Assembly: GCF_000454065.1 (NCBI RefSeq)
Contig: NZ_KE695650.1
Coordinates: 554,866 to 618,865, forward strand
Length of the DNA: 64,000 nucleotides
Direction: 5' to 3'
Source: Brevibacillus thermoruber 423
GTDB taxonomy: Bacteria; Bacillota; Bacilli; Brevibacillales; Brevibacillaceae
Below, one piece after another: positions 1 to 8,064 of this stretch (the stretch's first letter is position 1; each line of letters starts with the position of its first letter). The position numbers were made by a program, and so were the translations under genes. Under the pieces are notes generated by a model. That model was not told where the DNA came from, searched no databases, and saw nothing but the letters and a program-made list of their open reading frames with translations.

Positions 1-50
1 TTTTTACGGCAGGAAGGCGACAGGCGGCCGGCCATTCCCGGCGGCGCTGA
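1..50 (+). CDS. 3' end of an upstream gene (possibly thiO)
   Basis: The frame beginning at base 3 stays open and stops at TGA 48-50, just before a strong ribosome binding site for thiS. Only about 15 codons are visible, ending in an Arg-rich tail, so the family cannot be read. In Bacillus the gene before thiS is usually the glycine oxidase thiO; that identity is only context. Confidence 0.3.
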   Translation, partial: FTAGRRQAAGHSRRR

Positions 51-66
51 CAAAAGGAGGGGGAAC

Positions 67-270
67 ATGCTGGTACAGTTGAACGGCAAGCGCGTGGAGC
101 TGGACGACGAGGTCAATACCGTCCGGGCCCTGCTTCTGTCCTACCAACTGCAGGAGAAAATCGTGGTCGTCGAGCGCAACGGCGAGATTGTCGACCGCGC
201 CCGTTATGAATCCACGCCGGTCGCGGACGGCGATCGGATCGAAATCGTTCACTTTGTCGGAGGAGGCTGA
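67..270 (+). CDS. thiS: Thiamin biosynthesis sulfur carrier ThiS
   Basis: This 67-residue ubiquitin-fold protein carries sulfur as a C-terminal thiocarboxylate for building the thiazole ring. The length fits the family, and the protein ends in the required glycine tail (VGGG). A strong AGGAGG-type ribosome binding site lies directly before ATG 67. Its stop is one base before the thiG start, and the thiG ribosome binding site overlaps its last codons, so the two are translationally coupled. Known role: ThiF-type enzymes adenylate the tail, and ThiG uses the sulfur. The wider operon probably begins to the left of the window. Confidence 0.93.
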   Translation: MLVQLNGKRVELDDEVNTVRALLLSYQLQEKIVVVERNGEIVDRARYESTPVADGDRIEIVHFVGGG

Positions 271-271
271 C

Positions 272-1045
272 ATGATGGATACATTAAAAATTGGACCGTA
301 TGAGTTTCGTTCCCGCCTCTTGCTGGGAACCGGCAAATTTCCCGATCTGGACACGCAGAGCCAGGCGGTGGCCGTATCGGAAGCGGAGATTCTCACCTTT
401 GCCGTGCGCCGGCTCAATTTGGAAAATCCGCACGAGCCCAATTTTTTGGAACGTTTGGATTTGAAAAAATTCACCCTGCTGCCCAACACGGCCGGCGCTT
501 ACACGGCCGAGGAGGCGGTGCGGATCGCCCGGCTGGCCAAGGCGTCGGGGCTGTGCGACATGATCAAGGTGGAAGTGATCGGCGATCCCAAGACGCTTCT
601 GCCCGATCCGATCGGCACGTTGGAGGCCTCCCGCATCCTGGTGGAAGAAGGCTTTATCGTGCTGACCTACACCAACGACGACCCGATTCTCGCCAAACGG
701 CTGCAGGAAGTGGGCGTGCACGCGGTCATGCCGGGGGCGTCGCCGATCGGTTCCGGCCAAGGGATACTCAATGAGCACAACCTGCGCTTCATCATCGAAG
801 ACGCCAAGGTTCCGGTGATCGTGGACGCGGGCATCGGGTCGCCGGCCGACTGCGCCAAGGCGATGGAGTTGGGCGCGGACGGCGTCCTGCTGAACACGGC
901 GGTGGCGCTGGCGGACAACCCGGTGCTGATGGCCGAAGCGATGAAACTGGCCGTGGAGGCGGGGCGCAAGGGCTTCCTCGCCGGGCGCATCCCGAAAAAG
1001 CGCTACGCCTCGGCCAGCAGTCCGACAGAAGGGATGATTGAATAA
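272..1045 (+). CDS. thiG: Thiazole synthase ThiG
   Basis: ThiG condenses 1-deoxy-D-xylulose 5-phosphate, dehydroglycine and ThiS thiocarboxylate into the thiazole phosphate. The 257-residue TIM barrel shows the usual N-terminal LLLGTGKF segment, the probable Schiff-base lysine at about residue 99 in MIKVEV, and the C-terminal phosphate-binding run [13 protein letters not shown] chose ATG 272 because AGGAGG at 261-266 is well spaced. A longer reading frame upstream overlaps thiS and adds non-family sequence. Its end overlaps the start of ylmB by 8 bases, so the salvage genes are in the same transcription unit. Confidence 0.95.
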   Translation: MMDTLKIGPYEFRSRLLLGTGKFPDLDTQSQAVAVSEAEILTFAVRRLNLENPHEPNFLERLDLKKFTLLPNTAGAYTAEEAVRIARLAKASGLCDMIKVEVIGDPKTLLPDPIGTLEASRILVEEGFIVLTYTNDDPILAKRLQEVGVHAVMPGASPIGSGQGILNEHNLRFIIEDAKVPVIVDAGIGSPADCAKAMELGADGVLLNTAVALADNPVLMAEAMKLAVEAGRKGFLAGRIPKKRYASASSPTEGMIE

Positions 1046-2315
1046 CGTGGAACGCGTCACGGCAGCCATTGCCGAGCGGAGAGAAGAGCTGTTCGCCCTG
1101 CTGGCCGAGCTCATCGCCCATCCCACGGTCAGCCCGCCCGCCCGCAACAGCGGCGGCGCGCAGAGCCTGATCGCCCGAAAGCTGCGCGAGCTGGGCTTTG
1201 ACGTGGACCGCTGGACGGTCTTTCCCGGCGATGACAACGTGGTGGGCCGCCTGAGGGGCACCGCACCGGAGCGGGCGAACAGCCTGATTGTCAACGGACA
1301 TATCGACGTGGCGGAAGTGGGCGACGACAGCGGCTGGACGTATCCGCCGTTCGCCCTCACCCGCGGCCGGGACGGACGACTGTACGGACGCGGCGTCGCT
1401 GACATGAAAGGCGGCCTGGCAGCCAGCCTGTTTGCCATTCAGATGCTGCGCGAGCACGGAATCGAGCTGAAAGGCGACCTGATCTTCCAGTCCGTGATCG
1501 GCGAAGAAGCGGGCGAAGCAGGCACCCTCGCCGCCATCGAACGGGGCTATACCGCCGATTACGCCGTCGTCGTGGACACCAGCCACCTGCACATGCAGGG
1601 ACAGGGCGGCGTGATTACCGGCTGGATCATGGTAGAGAGCCCCGTCACCCTGCACGACGGGATGCGGGCCAGAACCATCCATGCCGGCGGACGGGTGCAC
1701 GGCGCCTCCGCGATCGAGAAGATGATGAAGATCATCGGGTCGCTGCAGGAACTGGAACGCCACTGGGCGGTGATGAAGACGTACCCCGGATTTCCGCCGG
1801 GCAGCAACACGATCAATCCCGCGGTCATCGAAGGCGGCCGGCATGCGGCGTTTATCGCCGACCGCTGCGCGCTGTGGATTACCGTCCATTTTTACCCGAA
1901 CGAATCGCATGAAGCGATCATTCGCGAGATCGAAGACCATGTGTTGGCGGCGGCCGCGGCCGACCCGTGGCTGCGGGACCACCCGCCCACATTCCGCTGG
2001 GGAGGCCGGTCGATGATCGAAGAGCGGGGCGAGATTTTCCCCTCGCTGGAACTGGATCTCGGCCATCCGGCGCTGTCCAGGCTGAAGTGGGCCTATGAGG
2101 CAGAGATGCAGTGTCCGCCTGTGGTGGACATGTCCGGAACCGTGACGGATGCGGGCTGGTTTGCCCACGCCGGAATTCCGGCGGTGATATTCGGTCCCGG
2201 CGAGCTGTCCCAGGCCCATGCCGTCGACGAGTCGATCGATCCGGACGAACTGGTCCGCTTTGCGCAAATCATGGCCCGGTTTCTCGCAGACTGGTGCAAC
2301 ACGGAGAAGGAGTGA
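1038..2315 (+). CDS. ylmB: Formylaminopyrimidine deformylase, YlmB-like (M20 family)
   Basis: This is a 425-residue M20 metallohydrolase. Metal-ligand motifs are visible: NGHIDV, then ADMKGG, then GEEAGEAG, with a later histidine near QAHAVDE. YlmB removes the formyl group from N-formyl-4-amino-5-aminomethyl-2-methylpyrimidine, a soil breakdown product of thiamin. The relatives of M20 also include acetylornithine deacetylases, but the position between thiG and tenA-thiZXY makes the salvage role much the most likely. The start is TTG 1038, overlapping the thiG stop. GTG 1047 is a possible alternative. Its stop overlaps an alternative tenA start. Confidence 0.85.
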   Translation: MNNVERVTAAIAERREELFALLAELIAHPTVSPPARNSGGAQSLIARKLRELGFDVDRWTVFPGDDNVVGRLRGTAPERANSLIVNGHIDVAEVGDDSGWTYPPFALTRGRDGRLYGRGVADMKGGLAASLFAIQMLREHGIELKGDLIFQSVIGEEAGEAGTLAAIERGYTADYAVVVDTSHLHMQGQGGVITGWIMVESPVTLHDGMRARTIHAGGRVHGASAIEKMMKIIGSLQELERHWAVMKTYPGFPPGSNTINPAVIEGGRHAAFIADRCALWITVHFYPNESHEAIIREIEDHVLAAAAADPWLRDHPPTFRWGGRSMIEERGEIFPSLELDLGHPALSRLKWAYEAEMQCPPVVDMSGTVTDAGWFAHAGIPAVIFGPGELSQAHAVDESIDPDELVRFAQIMARFLADWCNTEKE

Positions 2316-2323
2316 ATATCGTC

Positions 2324-3004
2324 GTGGCGACTTTTACACAGCGCCTGTTGAACAGCGTGGCCCCGATCTGGGAGCGCACGCATCGCCATCCGTTCGTAAC
2401 CGGCTTGGGCGACGGCAGTTTGCCGGTTGAATCGTTCAAGTTTTACCTGAAGCAGGATTACGTCTACCTGATTGACTACGCCAAACTCTTCGCGATCGCC
2501 AGCACCAAGGCGGACGATCTGGCCACCAGCGCCAAGTTTGCCGCCCTGCAGGAGGCGACGCTCCATCACGAGATGGAACTGCACCGTCAGTACGCCGCCC
2601 GCTTCGGGATTTCCCGCGAAGAACTGGAGGCGACCCAGCCGTCGTTTGTAATGCTGGCCTACACCAGCTACATGCTGAAAGTGGCCCACCAAGGCACGCT
2701 CGCCGAACTGGTCAGCGCCGTTCTGCCCTGCATGTGGAGCTATTGGGAGATCGGCAAGCAACTGGCGCAGGTGGACGGCGCGCTGGATCATGAGCTCTAC
2801 GGCGAGTGGGTGCGCACCTACAGCTCGGACGAGTTCGGCCAACTGGCGCAGTGGCTGATCGGGCTGATGGATCAACTGGCGGAAGGCAAAAGCAAGCGGG
2901 AACTGGCCCGTCTGGAAGAGCATTTTCTCAATACGTCGCGCATGGAGTACCTGTTCTGGGAGATGGCGTACCGGAGGGAAATGTGGCCGTGCGAGAAAAA
3001 CTAG
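2324..3004 (+). CDS. tenA: Aminopyrimidine aminohydrolase TenA
   Basis: TenA hydrolyses 4-amino-5-aminomethyl-2-methylpyrimidine to the hydroxymethyl form (HMP), which re-enters thiamin synthesis. The 226-residue all-helical protein begins with the family pattern WERTHRHPFV, followed by GDGSLPVE, and carries the catalytic cysteine in LPCMWSYWEIG. GTG 2324 is chosen because it gives the family N-terminus and lies 12 bases after AGGAG. GTG 2312 overlaps the ylmB stop and leaves no spacing. A longer upstream reading frame is only overlap with ylmB. The gene directly follows the deformylase whose product it uses. Confidence 0.93.
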   Translation: MATFTQRLLNSVAPIWERTHRHPFVTGLGDGSLPVESFKFYLKQDYVYLIDYAKLFAIASTKADDLATSAKFAALQEATLHHEMELHRQYAARFGISREELEATQPSFVMLAYTSYMLKVAHQGTLAELVSAVLPCMWSYWEIGKQLAQVDGALDHELYGEWVRTYSSDEFGQLAQWLIGLMDQLAEGKSKRELARLEEHFLNTSRMEYLFWEMAYRREMWPCEKN

Positions 3005-3765
3005 CCTTCGCGGGCGTCCGATTCTCCTACGGGGAGAAAGCCATTCTCGACGGTTTTCAGCTCACGGTCGGGCGCGGCGAACTGGTCAGCCTGATCGGGC
3101 CCAGCGGGATTGGCAAAAGCACGCTGTTTCAGTTGGCGGCGGGCCTGCTGCAGCCGCAGGACGGGGAGATCAGGCTGGACGGCGAACCGGCGGCCCGGCG
3201 GCTGGGGCAGGTCGCCTATATGCCGCAGCGTGATCTGCTGATGCCGTGGCGGACAGTCGTGGAAAACGCGGCGCTGCCGCTGGAGATCCAGGGAATGCCG
3301 CGCAAAGAAGCGCAGGCCCGGGTGCGGCAGGAGCTGCCCCGCTTCGGTCTGGGCGGCTGGGCGGACGCTTATCCCGCGCAGCTCTCCGGCGGCATGCGGC
3401 AGCGCGTCTCGTTTTTGCGCGCGCTGATGACGGGCAGCGACCTCCTGCTCCTGGATGAACCGTTCAGCGCCTTGGACGGCATTACCCGGATGGAGATGCA
3501 GGAGTGGCTGCTTGCGATGTGGCAGCAGACGGGCAGCACGATGCTGTTGATCACCCACGACATCGACGAGGCGATCCTTCTGGCGGACCGGATCGTCGTG
3601 CTTCTCGGCAGCCCGATCAGCCGCCCGGTGGAACTGGCCGTCCCGGTGCCGCGGCCGCGCTCGCTGTCGAGCCGCAGTCACCCGGCGTTTCAGGCGCTGC
3701 GTGAGCAGATTTGGGAGCTGCTGCGCCAATCAACGGCAGCACAGCCGGTCGGGAGGTATGCGTGA
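2989..3765 (+). CDS. thiZ: ABC transporter ATPase for thiamin pyrimidine precursor, ThiZ
   Basis: This is a 258-residue ATP-binding subunit with Walker A GPSGIGKST, a Q-loop at YMPQRDLLMPW, the signature LSGGMRQRVS, Walker B LLLLDEPFSALD and the H-loop LLITHDIDEA. It belongs to the SsuB/TauB-like group that includes ThiZ. GTG 2989 has nine bases after GGAGGGA and is preferred; GTG 2983 is possible. The start lies inside the end of tenA and the end overlaps thiX, so tenA-thiZ-thiX are tightly coupled. It powers import of formylaminopyrimidine with ThiX and ThiY. Confidence 0.9.
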   Translation: MREKLAFAGVRFSYGEKAILDGFQLTVGRGELVSLIGPSGIGKSTLFQLAAGLLQPQDGEIRLDGEPAARRLGQVAYMPQRDLLMPWRTVVENAALPLEIQGMPRKEAQARVRQELPRFGLGGWADAYPAQLSGGMRQRVSFLRALMTGSDLLLLDEPFSALDGITRMEMQEWLLAMWQQTGSTMLLITHDIDEAILLADRIVVLLGSPISRPVELAVPVPRPRSLSSRSHPAFQALREQIWELLRQSTAAQPVGRYA

Positions 3766-4544
3766 TGAGGACGGTTTACCGGGGAATCTGGTTTGGCGCC
3801 TCGCTCGTGCTGCTCTTGGCCGGCTGGGAGGCGGTCTGCCGCCTGTTTGCCATCCCGCCGTTTATCCTCCCGCCGCCAAGCGCCGTGCTGCTGGCCGTAT
3901 GGGATTTGCGCGAGCAGCTATTCGGCCTGCACCTGTGGGCGACGCTGCGGGAAGTGCTGATGGGATTGGCGGCGTCGATCGTGTTCGGCATTGCGCTCGC
4001 CCTGGCGATGAATCTCAGCCGCACCGTGGAACGGCTGGTCTATCCCTATATCGTTATTTCGCAGACGATTCCCATCATCGCCCTGTCGCCCGTCTTCATT
4101 CTCTGGTTCGGCTACGAACTGTCGGGAAAAATCGCCGTGACGATCTTGTTCACGTTTTTTCCCATCGTCGTCAGTACCTATGACGGCCTGCGCGCGGCCG
4201 ACCCGGAGATGGTCAACCTGCTGCGGACGATGGGGGCGACGCGCTGGCAGATTTTCGCCAAACTGCAGCTTCCGGCCAGCCTGCCGCATTTTTTCAGCGG
4301 CCTGAAGGTGGCAGCCACGTACAGCGTGGGGGGGGCGACCATCGGGGAGTGGCTGGGCGCGAGCGAGGGATTGGGCTATTTCGGCCGGCGGGCATCGGGC
4401 AATTTCCAGGCGCCCGCCCTGTTTGCCTCCGTGCTGCTGCTCTCCGTCCTCGGCATGCTGCTCTTCTGGCTGGCCGGCACGATCGAGCGGCGGTTCGCAC
4501 CGCATACGCGCACGAACACACCGAAACAGATGAAATCACAGTAA
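3765..4544 (+). CDS. thiX: ABC transporter permease for thiamin pyrimidine precursor, ThiX
   Basis: This 259-residue membrane protein has about six hydrophobic segments. A BPD_transp_1 region holds the EAA-type loop around LLRTMGATRWQIFAKLQLPASLP, where the ATPase docks. ATG 3765 overlaps the thiZ stop and is eight bases from GGGAGG at 3751-3756. GTG 3762 is the next codon upstream. The family also includes aliphatic sulfonate and nitrate permeases. The adjacent ThiY-like binding protein and TenA decide the substrate assignment. The stop overlaps the ribosome binding site of thiY. Confidence 0.88.
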   Translation: MRTVYRGIWFGASLVLLLAGWEAVCRLFAIPPFILPPPSAVLLAVWDLREQLFGLHLWATLREVLMGLAASIVFGIALALAMNLSRTVERLVYPYIVISQTIPIIALSPVFILWFGYELSGKIAVTILFTFFPIVVSTYDGLRAADPEMVNLLRTMGATRWQIFAKLQLPASLPHFFSGLKVAATYSVGGATIGEWLGASEGLGYFGRRASGNFQAPALFASVLLLSVLGMLLFWLAGTIERRFAPHTRTNTPKQMKSQ

Positions 4545-4559
4545 GGAGACTGTTGAACC

Positions 4560-5594
4560 ATGAAACGTTTTTCCAGATGGGCCAAGACACTGATGACCCT
4601 GTCGCTGGCGGCAGGGCTGGCGGCGTGCGGCAGCCAGACGGGAAGCGAAACGGCGCCGCAAGCCAGTCAGCCTGCGGCGGGCGGCGGCGAGCCGACCGAA
4701 CTGACCATCGCGCTCGACTGGTATCCGAACGCCGTGCACTCGTTCCTCTACGCGGCGGAAGAACAAGGCTATTTTCGCGAGGAAAACCTGAACGTCCACC
4801 TGCAAATGCCGTCGGACACCAACGACCCGCTGAAAATGGTGGCGGTCGGCAAGGTGGACATGGCCATCAGCTACCAGCCGCAGGTGGTGCAGGCGCGTTC
4901 CGAAGGCATTCCGGTCGTCTCCATCGCGGCGCTCGTGCGCCAGCCGCTGAACGTGATCATGACGCGCAAGGACAGCGGTCTGGACACGCCGGAAAAGCTG
5001 GTTGGCAAGAACATCGGCTACCCGTCCATTCCGCTGGACGAGTCGATCGTCCGCACTGTGCTGAAGCATGCGGGCGCGGATGATTCCGGCCTTAGCTTTA
5101 CCAACATCGGCTTTGACATCATCCCGGCGCTCACGGCGAAACAAGTGGATGCGGTCGTGGGCGGCTACATCAACCACGAACAGTTGATTCTGGAGAAAAA
5201 CGGCGTGCCCGTCAACGTGATCAAGCCCAGTGACTTTGGCGTCCCTTCCTACTACGAGCTGGTCATCGCCACCAGCGACGAGACCCTGGGCAAAAAGCAG
5301 CAGGCGCTGGAGGCGTTCCTGCGCGCGGCCGCCAAAGGGCAGGAATACGTGGCGAAACACAAGGAAACAGCGCTCCAGCTCCTCTTGGACAAACAGGCCA
5401 AAGAGTTCCCGCTGGATAAAGACGTGGAGACGAAGAGCCTGGACATCCTGCTGCCGTTGATGGACGCGGGCGACCAGCCGTTCGGCAGCCAGACGGCCGA
5501 ATCCTGGCAGAAGCTGATCGACTGGATGAAACAGGAGAAGCTGATCACGAAAGACGTCAACGTGGACGAAGTCATGCGCAATCTGGTGAAGTAA
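4560..5594 (+). CDS. thiY: Thiamin pyrimidine precursor-binding lipoprotein ThiY
   Basis: This 344-residue NMT1/THI5-like solute-binding lipoprotein starts with a signal peptide ending in the lipobox LAAC, where the cysteine is acylated and anchors the protein to the outer membrane face. The mature part opens with TIALDWYPNAVHS, typical of formylaminopyrimidine and HMP-precursor binding proteins. AAGGAG lies at 4543-4548, 11 bases before ATG 4560. As the last gene of the block it delivers the salvage substrate to ThiX/ThiZ. A strong terminator follows within ten bases. Confidence 0.92.
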   Translation: MKRFSRWAKTLMTLSLAAGLAACGSQTGSETAPQASQPAAGGGEPTELTIALDWYPNAVHSFLYAAEEQGYFREENLNVHLQMPSDTNDPLKMVAVGKVDMAISYQPQVVQARSEGIPVVSIAALVRQPLNVIMTRKDSGLDTPEKLVGKNIGYPSIPLDESIVRTVLKHAGADDSGLSFTNIGFDIIPALTAKQVDAVVGGYINHEQLILEKNGVPVNVIKPSDFGVPSYYELVIATSDETLGKKQQALEAFLRAAAKGQEYVAKHKETALQLLLDKQAKEFPLDKDVETKSLDILLPLMDAGDQPFGSQTAESWQKLIDWMKQEKLITKDVNVDEVMRNLVK

Positions 5595-5600
5595 ACGCGA

Positions 5601-5633
5601 AGCCCAAACACGGACCAACGTGTTTGGGCTTTG
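5601..5633 (+). terminator. Intrinsic terminator of the thi operon
   Basis: A perfect 12-bp stem (5601-5612 with 5619-5630) with a six-base loop is followed by TTT. It starts six bases after the thiY stop and closes the thiamin block. Confidence 0.9.
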
Positions 5634-5650
5634 TTGTCTGCCGCTGGTTG

Positions 5651-5802
5651 TCACAGCTTTCCCAGGATCCGAATGATTTTATGGATGGCGTAGTCCAGGT
5701 CAAACAGATCATCCTCGCCGAGCTGGCCGATCCGGTCGCAGAACAAGCGATAAAATTCCTCCCAGCGCTGATAAACCGTGCGTTTTCCCTTTTCGGTCCC
5801 AC
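5651..5802 (-). pseudogene. Small conserved-looking ORF with a probable one-base frameshift
   Basis: On the minus strand, one frame ending at TGA (complement of 5651-5653) encodes a protein-like string including VYQRWEEFYRLFCDRIGQLG and DYAIHKIIRILGKL, rich in aromatic and charged residues. That frame has no usable start. A GTG at 5802 opens a different frame, and one extra A in the AAAA run about 12 bases after it would join the two into a protein of about 49 residues. I do not recognise the family. It could be a decayed gene, a base-call error or chance. Confidence 0.35.
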
Positions 5803-5832
5803 AAACGCTTTTCTTTTTGCCGGCAGCCGTCT

Positions 5833-5838
5833 TATAAT
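5833..5838 (+). promoter_or_regulatory. Probable sigma-A -10 element
   Basis: TATAAT is present exactly, 34 bases before the start of the 37-residue gene. The -35 region is T-rich and poorly matched, so the call rests on the -10 alone. Confidence 0.4.
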
Positions 5839-5871
5839 GGAAAGGGGAATTCAGGACAAGGAGACGTTTTG

Positions 5872-5985
5872 ATGAACGACAATCGCGAAGATCGCTACAA
5901 CAAGCTGATTATCTGGACGTTTGTCGGCAGCGTGTTGATTTGTACGCTGTCCGTCGCCATTTACATGTACCTGATCTTGTTTTGA
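5872..5985 (+). CDS. Small single-span membrane protein (37 aa)
   Basis: ATG 5872 lies eight bases after AAGGAG (5858-5863), behind a perfect -10 box and before a strong terminator, so a complete small transcription unit is present. The protein has a charged N-terminus (NDNREDRYNK) followed by one hydrophobic span of about 22 residues ending LILF. That suggests an inner-membrane protein with its N-terminus inside. I do not recognise a family and assign no function. It is too short for usual ORF thresholds. Confidence 0.65.
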   Translation: MNDNREDRYNKLIIWTFVGSVLICTLSVAIYMYLILF

Positions 5986-6005
5986 ATAAAGGGGAACAAC
6001 GATGA

Positions 6006-6036
6006 AGCCACTGACGCCGGTCAGTGGCTTTTTTTG
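6006..6036 (+). terminator. Intrinsic terminator
   Basis: A 10-bp stem (6006-6015 with 6020-6029) with a four-base loop is followed by eight T. It ends the 37-residue gene and separates it from the convergent glycosyltransferase. Confidence 0.9.
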
Positions 6037-6046
6037 GCCGGTTGGC

Positions 6047-7183
6047 CTATGATCGGACAGCCCGGTAATGCGTCTTTAGTCTGCGGACCGTGCCGTGCCA
6101 GTTGAAGGCGGAGCGGACCCTTGCCCTGCCGTTGGCGACCAGCCGTCTCCGCAGCGCTGGATTGCTGCGGATGCGGGCGATGGCGCGGGCAAAAGCGGCC
6201 GGGCTGCCGGCCTGGTTGACCAGCAAGCCGCTGTGTCCGTGTACGACCACTTCCCGTATCCCGCCGCTATTGGAGGCCACAACGGGGATGCCGGACGCCA
6301 TCGCCTCGGAGTTGACGGTGGCCAGGCCTTCGCGAAACAGGGTGGGGCAGACGAAGACATCTCCGAGCTGAAACATCTGGTGCACGCGGGAAGGCGGCAC
6401 GTAGCCCGTGAAGCGGACGGGGACGCGCAAGCGCTTGGACAGACTGCGGACGTACCGCATGTACGCCGTCTGCCGCCTCACGCCAGGCCAGGAGGCGCCG
6501 ACGGCCACCAAGCGGATGTTGGGAATGCGCCGTTTCAACAGGGCGACGGAGCGGATCAGGGTATGCAGCCCCTTGCCTCTGACCATTCGTCCGACGAAAA
6601 GGACGTTGAAACTCCCGGCCAATCCCATGCGTCTCCGCAGACGCAGTTTCGACGCGGCCGACCACGGGCGGAATTTTGCCGCATCCACCCCGGGGATGGC
6701 GGTGCGGAATTTGCGGGCGTGGGCGGGATAGCGCCGTCTCATCGTGTTGGTGACAAACGAAGAGACGGAAGTGACGCCGTTCACCTGACGGAGAATGGCA
6801 TTGGCCCGCGGTTGGGACAGGCGGGACATGAAGGTGAGCGAGTGGAGCGACAGCATGATCGGCGTCCGGGGGAACACCTTTCGCACGTACGGAACAAATC
6901 GCGGCCGATTCTCAATCTGGATGATGTGAAACGACCGTCCCGCCACTTTGCCCAATGCGGAGCGCAGGTAGGCGAACGGCTTGCGGCTGGGGACGCGGAT
7001 CACCAGCAGGTTGCCGCCGACGTACCGGCTGACGCGCGGCAAGCGGGGATGGCTGCGGCTGAGCACCACGACCTTCTCGCTTTGCGCCATGCGCTTGAAA
7101 ATGTTGTACGTGACGGATTCGACGGAGCCGCCTTTGATCGGGGGGACCGGCAGCTGCTCTGGACAGATAACCAGGATGCGCAC
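6047..7183 (-). CDS. Glycosyltransferase family 4, spore-coat CotSA-like
   Basis: This 378-residue GT-B enzyme starts MRILVICPEQLPVPPIKGG, has the acceptor-side Rossmann half first, then the donor-side half with LFVGRMVRGKG. The sugar-nucleotide motif follows around FREGLATVNSEAMASGIPVV and ends with the ribose-binding EA pair. The pattern is that of CotSA/YtcC-type spore coat glycosyltransferases, but sugar and acceptor are unknown. GTG 7183 is preceded by GGAGGGG on the minus strand. The protein is strikingly arginine-rich. It stands alone, convergent with the 37-residue gene. Confidence 0.75.
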   Translation of the reverse strand: MRILVICPEQLPVPPIKGGSVESVTYNIFKRMAQSEKVVVLSRSHPRLPRVSRYVGGNLLVIRVPSRKPFAYLRSALGKVAGRSFHIIQIENRPRFVPYVRKVFPRTPIMLSLHSLTFMSRLSQPRANAILRQVNGVTSVSSFVTNTMRRRYPAHARKFRTAIPGVDAAKFRPWSAASKLRLRRRMGLAGSFNVLFVGRMVRGKGLHTLIRSVALLKRRIPNIRLVAVGASWPGVRRQTAYMRYVRSLSKRLRVPVRFTGYVPPSRVHQMFQLGDVFVCPTLFREGLATVNSEAMASGIPVVASNSGGIREVVVHGHSGLLVNQAGSPAAFARAIARIRSNPALRRRLVANGRARVRSAFNWHGTVRRLKTHYRAVRS

Positions 7184-7322
7184 CTCTTCACCCCTCCACG
7201 TGTACGAGTGTTGAGCTTATGCCCGTATATCCTATGTAGGGAAGGGGTGCGATCTCCTAGACGACTACCTGTTTTCGCAAAATAGGCCGCCCGTGCGGGG
7301 ACACAAACGGCCTTGCGGGGCC

Positions 7323-7865
7323 CTAGCGGCCGGCCGCCCTCAGTTTCCGTTCCAATTCGGCGACGGTCAGGTTGTGCAGCTCCGCAAAGCCCGCCCCCCG
7401 CAGCGCGATCGTTCGCCCCTGGATGAGCGGATAAACGCCCTGCCAGATCCCGACGGCGCTTTTTACATCCGTGCCGGGAAGAGCCCGCAAAAACAGGACG
7501 TACCTGCCTTCGCCGAGCGGACCCGGGTAGATCAGGTTGATCGGATCGGGAGGAGGGGGCAGCGGCTGGACGCCGGTGCTGAGCAGCTTGACCGTCCGGG
7601 AACCCGACCCTTTCAGGAATCGTTCAATCTTCACCATCTGCACGAAATTGACCAGTCTCCCGGCGGCCACTCGTCTGCTTGTCGGGTATGACCGGTAGGT
7701 GGCGTCGGTCGTCCCGACGACGATCAGCGTGCTCTGGCGCACCAACTCCCGCACGTCTTTGACCGGAGTGGTGTCCACCCGCAGGTTGGCAATGCCCGGC
7801 TGGGCCGACGCCGGGACGGCTACCAGCAGCAGTACGATCAGAACGAGCAGTCCTTTTTTGCACAC
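7323..7865 (-). CDS. Secreted protein of unknown function
   Basis: This is a 180-residue protein with a clear Sec signal peptide (two lysines, a long LLVLIVLLLVAVP core, cleavage near ASAQP). The mature part is mostly beta-like with a proline run (PLPPPPDP). No domain is recognised. GTG 7865 gives seven bases after GGAGGG; TTG 7871 would leave almost none. It is divergent from the large carboxypeptidase gene, with 199 bases between them. Confidence 0.6.
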   Translation of the reverse strand: MCKKGLLVLIVLLLVAVPASAQPGIANLRVDTTPVKDVRELVRQSTLIVVGTTDATYRSYPTSRRVAAGRLVNFVQMVKIERFLKGSGSRTVKLLSTGVQPLPPPPDPINLIYPGPLGEGRYVLFLRALPGTDVKSAVGIWQGVYPLIQGRTIALRGAGFAELHNLTVAELERKLRAAGR

Positions 7866-8064
7866 ATTCAATCCCTCCCGCTAGACGGCACATTCCGTTT
7901 TAGTATGAACGCTGCCGCAAGCGATATACGATCCGGCACGATATACAGGAGAAACTGTCCTTTTTGTTGTAACAATATTTCGAAAAATGCCGCAAAATGG
8001 TATCATGGAACGTAGGGCTGCTAGATTTTTCAATCTGGCACAACACTAGGAGAAGGAGGGTATT

